Positions 37,521 to 45,026 of a stretch of 64,000 bases of DNA are shown here, piece after piece. A program made the translations under genes and the position numbers. Every line of letters starts with the position of its first letter. Within the stretch, counting starts at the first letter, position 1. Under the pieces are notes generated by a model, which saw nothing but the letters and a program-made list of their open reading frames with translations, had not been told where the DNA came from and did no database searches. The stretch spans positions 124,001 through 188,000 of the forward strand of contig JAXMBZ010000001.1 of assembly GCA_046349615.1 (NCBI GenBank). The letters run 5' to 3'. The DNA is from JADJNY01 sp046349615. GTDB taxonomy: Bacteria > Planctomycetota > UBA1135 > GCA-002686595.

Positions 37521-40500
37521 TCAGGGAGTCCGCCGCCTCCGCCGCACGAGCGCCCCGAGTCCCGCGACGAGCGACGCGACGCCGATCCACGCGCCCGCGC
37601 GCAGCGATTCGGGCTCGTACACGAACTCGATCTCGCTCCGCCCCGCCGGCGCCGCGATCGCGTCGAACGCGTAGTTCGCGCGCCACACCGGCGTCTCCTC
37701 GCCGTTCACGTAGGCCTTCCAGCCCGGGTACCACGCCTGCGAGAGCACGACGTAGGTCGGCCACAGCCGGTTCAGCTCGAACACCTTGCGCGTCGGCGTG
37801 TCCTCGAGCGTGCGCAGCGGCTCCTGCCCCTTCACCTCGGGCACGACGACGCGCAGGCCCGCGTCGAGCTGCGCCTGCATGTCCTCGAACGTGCGCGGCC
37901 AGCCGTCGAACTCGGCGGCCTTCACCGACTCGATCTTGTCCCAGCGGAACTTGTTGATGAGGAAGACGACCTCGTTCTGGATGTGGACGAGACGGCGCGC
38001 TTCGTTCTGGACGAGGTAGACCTTGTCGTCGCCCTCGAACTTCACGAGGCGGCGCTTCGAGTTGTCGACGGGGCCGAGCTCTCGGCGCACCTCCGGCGGC
38101 AGCGTCACGTCGTCGCTCAGCACCACGATGTCGGCGGGATCGAAGCTCGGCACGCGCAAGAGCTCGAGCGCTTCCTCGTCGTCCTCCGCGACGACCGCGC
38201 CGCGCACGACGTGCGCGAAGGGGAGCGCGTCCTCGTAGCGATAGAGCTCGTAGTCGCCGATGCGCGCGATCGTCTCGAAGCGATCGAGGTCGTACGCGAA
38301 GTCGAAGAGCAGCTCGCCCTTGAGCGGCTTCCCCTTCCACGTCGCCTGTCCCTCGCCGTACGCGAGCAGCGGCGCGGACCACGCGTGCGCGCAGTTCCCC
38401 GGACGGCCGTCGTCGGAGGAGAGCGTCAGCTTGTAGAGCTTCCCCTTCGAATCGGCGACGCGCGGGAAACGGAAGACGACGTTGCGCCCGGGGAGCGAGA
38501 CGTCGTAGTCGCCCGGCATGCGCAGGTGCTTGCTCGAATCGAGCGTGGAGAGGAGCTGGTCCAGCGCGGTGCGCTGCTCGGCGACGAGCTTGCCCGTCGC
38601 GACCTCTTCGAGCTTCCAGTCGACGTGCGCGCCCTGCGATCGCGGCCGCACGGAGAGGAACACGGCGACCGCCTGCAGGCCGTCCTTGTGCGCCTTGATC
38701 GTCTGCGTGACCGTGCCGCCGGGCACGATCTCGTGGATCAGGAACTTCTGGCCCGCCTCGCGGTTCAACGGGTTGAAGCCCGAGTCGACGAAGTTCCAAC
38801 CCCACTTCGCGAGCACCCACCGCACGCCGAACAGCTTGAGCGCGCGCGAGCTCGCCTTGAGCATCGGCCGCCAATTGTTCGTGTCGCCGAATTGGTCGCG
38901 ATAGAGGTGGTCGACCTTCTGCACCCACATGCCGTCGTAGTTGTCGATCGTCTCGAGGCGGTAGGGGAGGTTCGTGTCGGGCTGCAGCTTGTCCTCGCCC
39001 AGGATCGCGAGCCGCTCGCTGCCGACGCGCGCGGTGAGCTCGCGCACCGCGGGCGTCACGGGGAAGAACAGGCGATCTTCGGTGCACGGGTTGTAGTCGC
39101 GCAGGTGCCAGCCGCTCGCGAGGAACGCGCACGCGAGCACGCCGAGCGCGCCGAGCACGCGCACGGGCCGCCACGGCGACAGCGCGAGGACCAGGATCGC
39201 CAGCACGCCGAGCGCGAACAGCGCGCTCATGTGCTGCACGTGCTGGGGCACGTAGAGGCCGAACTTCGCGTGGTTCGAGCTCTCGTACGTCGAGTGCGCG
39301 GCGAGCACGCGGTCGGCGCCGATCGTGAACGCCGCCAGGAATGCGAGCGCCGCGAGCGCGGTGCCCGTCGCGAAGAGCGCGCGGTGCTTCTGCAAGCCGC
39401 GCAAGAGGTGCTCGAGCCCGAACGCGGCGCACGCGGCGAGGCAGAAGAGCCACACGCCCTGGCTGCGGTTCATCGGCGCGATGTCGACGGTCGGGATCAG
39501 CGCGAAGAGCTTCGCCGCGCCGCACAGGTCGTACGCGTAGAAGACCCACGCGGTGCCGGCGAGCGCGAAGAACGCGAGCGTCTTGTCGCGCAGCACGAAG
39601 ACGACCGACACGAGCGCCAGGAACACGACCAACGCGCCGACGTAGGCCATGTTGATCAGCTCGTAGTTCGGCCACGGCAGGTTGTACGAGAGCACCCACG
39701 GCGTCGACGGATTGCCGAGCAGGTCGGGGAAGAACGCGAGCGGCCAGTACTCGGTCGAGAGCGGCGTCTGGACGAGGCTGCGTTGCTCGTAGAGGCGCGA
39801 GTTGTGGAGGAACTCGAAGAAGGGGAGCAGCTGGAACGCCGCGAGTCCGGCGCCGACGAGGCCGGCGAAAGCGAACTGCGCGGAGAGCACGAGCAAGCGC
39901 TTCACGGCGCCGGGCTCGTGCTTGGAACGCTTCAGGAGCAGGACGAGCCGCGCCGCGATGTACGCCGCGATCACGGCGAACGAGAAGTAGAAGACCTCGG
40001 GCTGGCCGGCGAGCAACCCGAGCGTGAACGTGATCGCGAGCCCGGCGAGCGGTGCGGCGAGTGCGGTGCCTGGCTCGTTTTTCTCGGCCGCGCCCTGGGC
40101 TCCGCTCGTCTCCGTTGCGCCGCGCGCGGCGGAGAGAACCGTGCCTGGCTCCGTATTCGCCGCCCCCTGCGACTCCAGGCCTCCTCCCCCGCGGAGTACG
40201 GAGCCAGGCACGTTTCCTCCCGCCGCCGCGGACGCGACGGAGAACGGACCGCCCACGGCCGCGGCGGGAAGAAACGAGCCAGGCACCGTCCTCCGCTGGA
40301 AGCGCTGCAGCACGCACTCCGCGAAGTACAACCCCGCGGGCAACACGGCCTGCGCACCCGCGTGCGGGAACGACACGAGCAGCACGTTGTGCCCGCCGAA
40401 CATGAACGCGGTCCCGCCGAGCATCGCCGCCCAGAACGACACGCGCCGTTTCTTCAGGAAGAGGAACGTGAAGAACCCGCAGAGCCAGAGCTTCAAGAAG

Positions 40501-40922
40501 GCCGCGACGAGGATCGCCGCCTTCGTCGGCAGCACGTACCACGGCAGCGTGAAGAGCGAGAACACCGCCGACTGATAGTTCGCGAAGTGCGGACAGCCGG
40601 CGCCGTTCCACGGGTTCCACCACGGGATGCGGCCTTCACGGAGCTCGTCGCGATTGAACATCGCCCACGGCTGCATCTCCGTGATCTCGTCCGACATGAT
40701 GCGGTTCTCGGCCGGGAAGCCGGGCTCGACGCGCGTCAGACTGAAGTCCTGCAGGAGGTCGGCGGACGAGTAGTAGACCTCGTCGTAGCGCGACAACGGC
40801 GTCCAGAAGAACGCGACGAGCAGCGCCGCGAGCGCGAGTCCACCGCGCAGCGTCTCGCCGCGCAGGAACGCGACGATCGACGCGCGCAGGCCGCGTGCGT
40901 GGTGGCAACTCCGGTCCTCCAT
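37521..40922 (-). CDS. YfhO-family polytopic membrane protein with an inserted low-complexity segment
   Basis: 1133 residues. The N-terminal part has about a dozen hydrophobic segments and the YfhO/GT-C-like first loop (SADLLQDFSLTRVEPG, EMQPWAMFNRDELREGRIPWWNP in pieces). The large C-terminal part is extracytoplasmic and beta-rich, ending in AWYPGWKAYVNGEETPVWRANYAFDAI, the hallmark C-terminal block of YfhO proteins, then a final helix and RRRRR. YfhO-type proteins are linked to glycosylation of cell-surface polymers. Between transmembrane segments an Ala/Gly/Pro-rich insert is encoded by nested inverted repeats at 40065-40290. Start ATG lacks a strong ribosome site. Confidence 0.82.
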   Translation of the reverse strand: MEDRSCHHARGLRASIVAFLRGETLRGGLALAALLVAFFWTPLSRYDEVYYSSADLLQDFSLTRVEPGFPAENRIMSDEITEMQPWAMFNRDELREGRIPWWNPWNGAGCPHFANYQSAVFSLFTLPWYVLPTKAAILVAAFLKLWLCGFFTFLFLKKRRVSFWAAMLGGTAFMFGGHNVLLVSFPHAGAQAVLPAGLYFAECVLQRFQRRTVPGSFLPAAAVGGPFSVASAAAGGNVPGSVLRGGGGLESQGAANTEPGTVLSAARGATETSGAQGAAEKNEPGTALAAPLAGLAITFTLGLLAGQPEVFYFSFAVIAAYIAARLVLLLKRSKHEPGAVKRLLVLSAQFAFAGLVGAGLAAFQLLPFFEFLHNSRLYEQRSLVQTPLSTEYWPLAFFPDLLGNPSTPWVLSYNLPWPNYELINMAYVGALVVFLALVSVVFVLRDKTLAFFALAGTAWVFYAYDLCGAAKLFALIPTVDIAPMNRSQGVWLFCLAACAAFGLEHLLRGLQKHRALFATGTALAALAFLAAFTIGADRVLAAHSTYESSNHAKFGLYVPQHVQHMSALFALGVLAILVLALSPWRPVRVLGALGVLACAFLASGWHLRDYNPCTEDRLFFPVTPAVRELTARVGSERLAILGEDKLQPDTNLPYRLETIDNYDGMWVQKVDHLYRDQFGDTNNWRPMLKASSRALKLFGVRWVLAKWGWNFVDSGFNPLNREAGQKFLIHEIVPGGTVTQTIKAHKDGLQAVAVFLSVRPRSQGAHVDWKLEEVATGKLVAEQRTALDQLLSTLDSSKHLRMPGDYDVSLPGRNVVFRFPRVADSKGKLYKLTLSSDDGRPGNCAHAWSAPLLAYGEGQATWKGKPLKGELLFDFAYDLDRFETIARIGDYELYRYEDALPFAHVVRGAVVAEDDEEALELLRVPSFDPADIVVLSDDVTLPPEVRRELGPVDNSKRRLVKFEGDDKVYLVQNEARRLVHIQNEVVFLINKFRWDKIESVKAAEFDGWPRTFEDMQAQLDAGLRVVVPEVKGQEPLRTLEDTPTRKVFELNRLWPTYVVLSQAWYPGWKAYVNGEETPVWRANYAFDAIAAPAGRSEIEFVYEPESLRAGAWIGVASLVAGLGALVRRRRRTP
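40065..40290. repeat. nested inverted repeats (four copies of GTGCCTGGCTC) inside the YfhO-like gene
   Basis: Plus-strand copies A (from 40066) and B (from 40141) read GTGCCTGGCTC; copies C (ending about 40211) and D (ending about 40286) are the reverse complement. A matches D over about 28 bases and B matches C over about 16 bases with few differences, giving an outer and an inner pair. The protein strand reads four similar peptides (VPGSFLP, VPGSVLR, EPGTVLS, EPGTALA). The frame is kept throughout. It looks like a palindromic element accommodated within a loop. Confidence 0.75.
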
Positions 40923-40972
40923 GCGGGCGATGTTAAGGAATGGAGGCGCTCGTGCGGAGCCCGCGGCGCCCG

Positions 40973-42061
40973 CTACTTGACGCCGAGCTTCGGCAGCAAC
41001 GCCTCGAACAGCGACTGCGCCAGGAGCTCGTGCCCGCAGTCCGACGCTTCCCCGTCCGCGAGGAACAGATCGTCGGGCTTGACCCCGCTCGCGACGCTCT
41101 GGAAGTACGCGAAGCGCGCCTGCACGACCGGGATGTGCTCCAGCTCGCAGCCGATCTCGACCGCCTTCTGGTAGTAGTGCATCACGGGCGAGTCGAGCGG
41201 ACCGCCCGACTTGTACGGCACGAAGAGCGCGTACAGCTCGCCTCCGTCCGCGCGCACCAGGTTCGCGAGCTCGATCCAGCCGTCGCGCATCTCGGGCGGG
41301 CTCACGCGGCGCACGCCGGCGCTGTCGAACGTGCCCACGGTCTTCGCGAGCCGCGCTTCCTGCATCGCGCCTTCGCGCTCCTTCCACCAACCGCCGAAGT
41401 ACACCGCGTCGAGCCACGCGACGGCTTGTGCGACGCGCACCTGATCGCGCAGCGATGCGCCGCGCGACCAGTCGGGCATCCCGAGGCCGCGCTCGATGCG
41501 GTCGGCGTCGGACGTGCACGACGCGCCTTGCACGTGCTCGTGCAGGCCCGAGTAGGCCGAGATCACGACGTCGGGGTGGAACGGGCGCACGTCCTCGCGG
41601 TAGCGCTCGAGGCCCTGGCGGATCGTCGAGCCGATCACGCCGGCATTCAGCACCTCGGCGCGCACACCGACGCTCGCGAGGTTCTTCACGAGCCGCGCGC
41701 CGAAGGTGTCGTCCCAGGCGACGCCGACGCCGAACGTCGACGACGGGCCGAGCAGCGCGATGCGCACGACGCCCTTCGTCTTGTCGCGCGCGAGCACGGG
41801 TCCGCGGAAACCCTGCGCGTTCACCGTCTCGTCCTTCGTCCACGGGATCTTCGCGCCGGGGCGCGGCTTCCAGATCTGCTTCGCGTCGAGGACGTGGAGG
41901 CCGGTCGTGGAGCGCAGCTCGAGGTCGCGCTCCTGGCTCCACACGACCGTGCGCAGCGCGTCGGACGGGTACTCGAAACCCGCGACGCGCAGCGCGACCT
42001 CGCTCGCGCCGACGAACAGCGCGACGAGGCCGAACACGGGGAGCACGCGGGTCGGAGCCAT
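40973..42061 (-). CDS. SGNH/GDSL-type hydrolase-like membrane-anchored protein
   Basis: 362 residues with an N-terminal hydrophobic segment (VFGLVALFVGASEVALRV). Block I, normally GDSxTxG, reads LLGPSSTFGVG, so the aspartate is replaced by Pro-Ser but the serine is kept. Block with the oxyanion residue: VLNAGVIGSTIRQGLERYR. The C-terminal DxxH is present as SDCGHELLAQ. Such proteins are esterases or O-acetyl transfer enzymes for surface glycans. The gene is immediately upstream of the YfhO-like gene on the same strand (50-bp gap), so both likely form a transcription unit for envelope polysaccharide work. Confidence 0.72.
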   Translation of the reverse strand: MAPTRVLPVFGLVALFVGASEVALRVAGFEYPSDALRTVVWSQERDLELRSTTGLHVLDAKQIWKPRPGAKIPWTKDETVNAQGFRGPVLARDKTKGVVRIALLGPSSTFGVGVAWDDTFGARLVKNLASVGVRAEVLNAGVIGSTIRQGLERYREDVRPFHPDVVISAYSGLHEHVQGASCTSDADRIERGLGMPDWSRGASLRDQVRVAQAVAWLDAVYFGGWWKEREGAMQEARLAKTVGTFDSAGVRRVSPPEMRDGWIELANLVRADGGELYALFVPYKSGGPLDSPVMHYYQKAVEIGCELEHIPVVQARFAYFQSVASGVKPDDLFLADGEASDCGHELLAQSLFEALLPKLGVK

Positions 42062-42248
42062 GACGAGTCGAAGATAGAGTCCGGCCGTGGAGCCGCCAAC
42101 GCGCAAGGCCGCTGAAGTCGCGCGCGGATCGAACTCGGGTCGGGCTGGAGCGCGCGCTCGCAATGCGCACGCGACGCCGTCATCCGCGCGTCGCAGATGA
42201 CGCGGGAACCGGACCGCTGCAGAATGCCGAGCAGGAGAGAATCCCCCG

Positions 42249-42686
42249 ATGAAGCCGATGCTGATCACGTACACGTCTTCCGCTCGTCCCGATCGCGTCT
42301 GGAAGATGGCCTCCGACTTCGAGAACGCGAGCGGCCGGATCCGAGGGATCACGAAGGTCGAGATGCTGACCCCCGGGCCGATCGGGAGCGGGACGCGCTT
42401 TCGCGAGTGGCGCGGTCGTCAGGTCGTCGACATGGAGATCGTCGCGTGGTCGCCGCCGAGGAGCTATTCGCTCCGCGGCTTCGCGGCCGGGACGGAGTTC
42501 ACGTCCGAGATCCGCTGCATCCCCGACGGCGCGGGCACGCGCCTCGAGATGGAGGTCCGCGCGCGCCCGCTGAGCTTCGCGGCGAAGCTCCTCTCGCCGC
42601 TCCTCGCACTGATGTCGAAGCTGATGGTGAAGTCCTGCGCGAAGGACCTGCGCGACATCGCCACGGCGGCCGAGAGCCCTGCCTGA
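42249..42686 (+). CDS. SRPBCC/START-like superfamily protein
   Basis: 145 residues. Sequence begins YTSSARPDRVWKMASDFENA and has the alternating strands RFREWRGRQVVDMEIVAW, TSEIRCIPDGAGTRLEMEV and a long amphipathic C-terminal helix, as in polyketide-cyclase/dehydrase-like small ligand-binding proteins. No catalytic residues can be named. ATG at 42249 follows CAGGAGAGAATC. The gene is alone on its strand between the divergent SGNH gene and a repeat-bearing intergenic region. Confidence 0.75.
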   Translation: MKPMLITYTSSARPDRVWKMASDFENASGRIRGITKVEMLTPGPIGSGTRFREWRGRQVVDMEIVAWSPPRSYSLRGFAAGTEFTSEIRCIPDGAGTRLEMEVRARPLSFAAKLLSPLLALMSKLMVKSCAKDLRDIATAAESPA

Positions 42687-42692
42687 GGTCCT

Positions 42693-42822
42693 ACTCCCGA
42701 ACGCGCTCGCGCATCGCGCGCATGTTCGCCGCTCCCCGCGCTCGTCGCTGAGCCACGACTCCCGAACTCGCTCGCGCGTCCTGCACACTCTCACCCCGCC
42801 CCGCGCCCGTTGCTGAGAGCAA
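42693..42822. repeat. 65-bp imperfect tandem duplication upstream of repeat copy 2
   Basis: Segment 42693-42757 and segment 42758-42822 are alike: both begin ACTCCCGAAC, then CGCTCGCGC, and end with CCCCGCGC..CGT.GCTGAG. The period is 65 bases. The second unit ends in GTTGC-TGAGA-GCAAC, a small hairpin that also precedes repeat copy 3 in similar form. No gene is present in this 405-bp spacer. Confidence 0.55.
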
Positions 42823-42827
42823 CTTGA

Positions 42828-42957
42828 ACTCCGCGTTGGCTCGGGCCGGTCCTCCGGCCCGAGCCAACGCGGAGTCCGGAATGCGAAGCATCCGAATGTG
42901 TTCCGCTGCGTCCCTCTCCCCTGGATCGTCCCACCTGGCAATTGCGCCCCGACCGAC
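42828..42957 (+). repeat. 131-bp structured repeat, copy 2
   Basis: A perfect 22-base stem (42828-42849 with 42854-42875) closes on TCCT. Outer ACTCCGC/GCGGAGT and apical CCGG are as in copy 1, but the stem middle differs completely with full compensation. The tail keeps GGAATGC, GCATCC, AATGTG and the end CCCCGACCGAC. It lies between the SRPBCC gene and the M1 aminopeptidase gene, plus strand. Confidence 0.85.
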
Positions 42958-43091
42958 ACCACTCCCCACGCACCTCAGGCTGCAGGCGCACGCCCGCACC
43001 ACGAGCGAGCGACCCACCGCGAGGCCGCGCACGCGGTTCGTACGCGCTTCCCGATTGCAGTCCGCCGCGTCGACGGAGAACCTTCTCGGCC

Positions 43092-44966
43092 ATGAAGCTC
43101 CTCGCCGCCGTCGCGCTCCTCTTCCTCGCCGCCTGCGCGTCGACGTCTCGTGAATCCGCCCTCCGCCGTCAGGAAGCCGTCACCTTCGCCATGGACCTCC
43201 ATAGCCACGCCGAACCCTCACGCGCGCGCGTCACGCACGTCGCGCTCGACCTCGCGATCGACATGACCTCGAAGACGATCGCGGGGAGCGCGACGCTGTC
43301 GATCGCCCGACCCGATCGCTCCGCGCCGCTCGTGCTCGACGCGCAGGGGCTCGCGATCGAGCGCGTGACCGGCAAGGACGGCTCGAAGCGCGAGTTCGCG
43401 CTCGGCGCGCCGGACAAGAACCTCGGCTCGGCGCTCACGATCCAACTCGCACCCGCGGACGACGCGAGCGTGATCACCTACCGCACGACGGAGCGCTCCG
43501 ACGCGCTGCAGTGGCTCGCGCCCGAGCAGACCGCCGACAAGAAGCAGCCGTTCCTCTTCACGCAAGGCCAGTCGATCTTCACGCGCACCTGGATCCCGCT
43601 GCAGGACTCGCCGGGCGTGCGCATCACGTACGAAGCGCGAGTCAAAGCGCCGAAGGGCCTCACCGTCGTGATGAGCGCGGAGCAACTCGGCCAGGACGCC
43701 GACGGCGCCTTCCGCTTCCGCATGACGCATCCGATCCCGAGCTACTTGATCGCGCTCGCGTGCGGCGACATCGCCTTCCGGCCGATCTCGAAGCGCTGCG
43801 GCATCTGGGCCGAACCGAGCGTCGTCGACGGCGCGCGCGCGGAGTTCGAGGACACCGAGTCGATGGTGCAGGCCGCGGAGAAGCTCTTCGGGCCGTACCG
43901 ATGGGGGCGCTACGACCTGATCGTGCTCCCGCCGTCGTTCCCGTTCGGTGGGATGGAGAACCCGTGCCTCACGTTCGCGACGCCGACCGCGCTCGCGGGC
44001 GACAAGTCGGGCGTGTCGCTCGTCGCGCACGAGCTCGCGCACTCGTGGTCGGGCAACCTCGTGACGAACGCGACCTGGCGCGACTTCTGGCTCAACGAGG
44101 GCTTCACCGTCTACTTCGAGCAGCGGATCATGGAGGCCGTCTACGGCCCCGAGCGCGCGCGGATGGAGTGGCGCCTCGCGACCGACGACCTGAAGCGCGA
44201 GATGAGCGAGCAGGAGCCGTGGCTCCACGTGCTGCACATCGACCTCGCGGGCAAGCACCCCGACGACGGCTTCTCGGGCGTGCCGTACACGAAGGGCGCG
44301 GCGTTCTTGAAGCGCATCGAGGGGCTCTACGGCCGCGCGCGCTTCGACCGGTTCCTGACGAAGTGGTTCGACGCGCACTCCTTCCAGAGCGTCACGACGG
44401 AGACGTTCCTCGCGTTCCTCGAGCGCGAATTGCTCGCGCAGGACCCCAAGCTCGCTGCGCAGGTCGACGTGAAGCGCTGGGTCGAGGGGACGGGGCTGCC
44501 CGACGAGCTCAGCGTCCTCCCGTCGACGTCGCTCGAGCGCGCGGACCGCGAGATCGAGCGGTGGAACGCGACGAAGGACGCGGCGGCGCTCGACGTGAAG
44601 GACTTCGTCACGCAGCAGTGGCTCCACCTGCTCGAGGGGATCGCGAACACGCTCGACGCGCGCTCGATGGCCGCACTCGACGCGCGGTTCGAGCTCACGC
44701 CGTCGAAGAACTGCGAGATCGCGGACGTGTGGCTGCGCCTGGCGATCCAGCACCACTACGCGGTGGCGGACGCGCGGCTCGAGCAGTTCCTGACGGACAT
44801 CGGCCGGCGGAAGTTCCTCGAGCCGCTGTACAAGGAGCTCATGAAGACGCCGGAGGGGATCGAGCGCGCGAGAGCGATCTACACCCGCGCGCGTTCGCGC
44901 TATCACGCGCTGACGCGCGACACGATCGACGAGATGCTGGGGTGGCCGTTCACGAAGAGTGGGTGA
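43092..44966 (+). CDS. M1 family aminopeptidase lipoprotein (leukotriene A4 hydrolase-like)
   Basis: 624 residues. Lipobox FLAAC in the first 15 residues. The N-terminal beta-sheet domain holds VALDLAIDMTSKTIAGSATL. Substrate-binding GGMEN is at 286-290. The zinc site HELAH is at 313-317 with the third ligand Glu336 in LNEGFTVYFEQ. The C-terminal helical domain matches the LTA4-hydrolase/cold-active aminopeptidase subgroup. It should remove N-terminal residues from peptides in the periplasm. The 124 bases before it hold repeat copy 2, which could affect its expression. Confidence 0.93.
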   Translation: MKLLAAVALLFLAACASTSRESALRRQEAVTFAMDLHSHAEPSRARVTHVALDLAIDMTSKTIAGSATLSIARPDRSAPLVLDAQGLAIERVTGKDGSKREFALGAPDKNLGSALTIQLAPADDASVITYRTTERSDALQWLAPEQTADKKQPFLFTQGQSIFTRTWIPLQDSPGVRITYEARVKAPKGLTVVMSAEQLGQDADGAFRFRMTHPIPSYLIALACGDIAFRPISKRCGIWAEPSVVDGARAEFEDTESMVQAAEKLFGPYRWGRYDLIVLPPSFPFGGMENPCLTFATPTALAGDKSGVSLVAHELAHSWSGNLVTNATWRDFWLNEGFTVYFEQRIMEAVYGPERARMEWRLATDDLKREMSEQEPWLHVLHIDLAGKHPDDGFSGVPYTKGAAFLKRIEGLYGRARFDRFLTKWFDAHSFQSVTTETFLAFLERELLAQDPKLAAQVDVKRWVEGTGLPDELSVLPSTSLERADREIERWNATKDAAALDVKDFVTQQWLHLLEGIANTLDARSMAALDARFELTPSKNCEIADVWLRLAIQHHYAVADARLEQFLTDIGRRKFLEPLYKELMKTPEGIERARAIYTRARSRYHALTRDTIDEMLGWPFTKSG

Positions 44967-45026
44967 GCGCGCGCCAGTCGCACGCCGCCGTGCGTGTGTT
45001 CACCACCCTCACGCTGCAGCTTGTCC

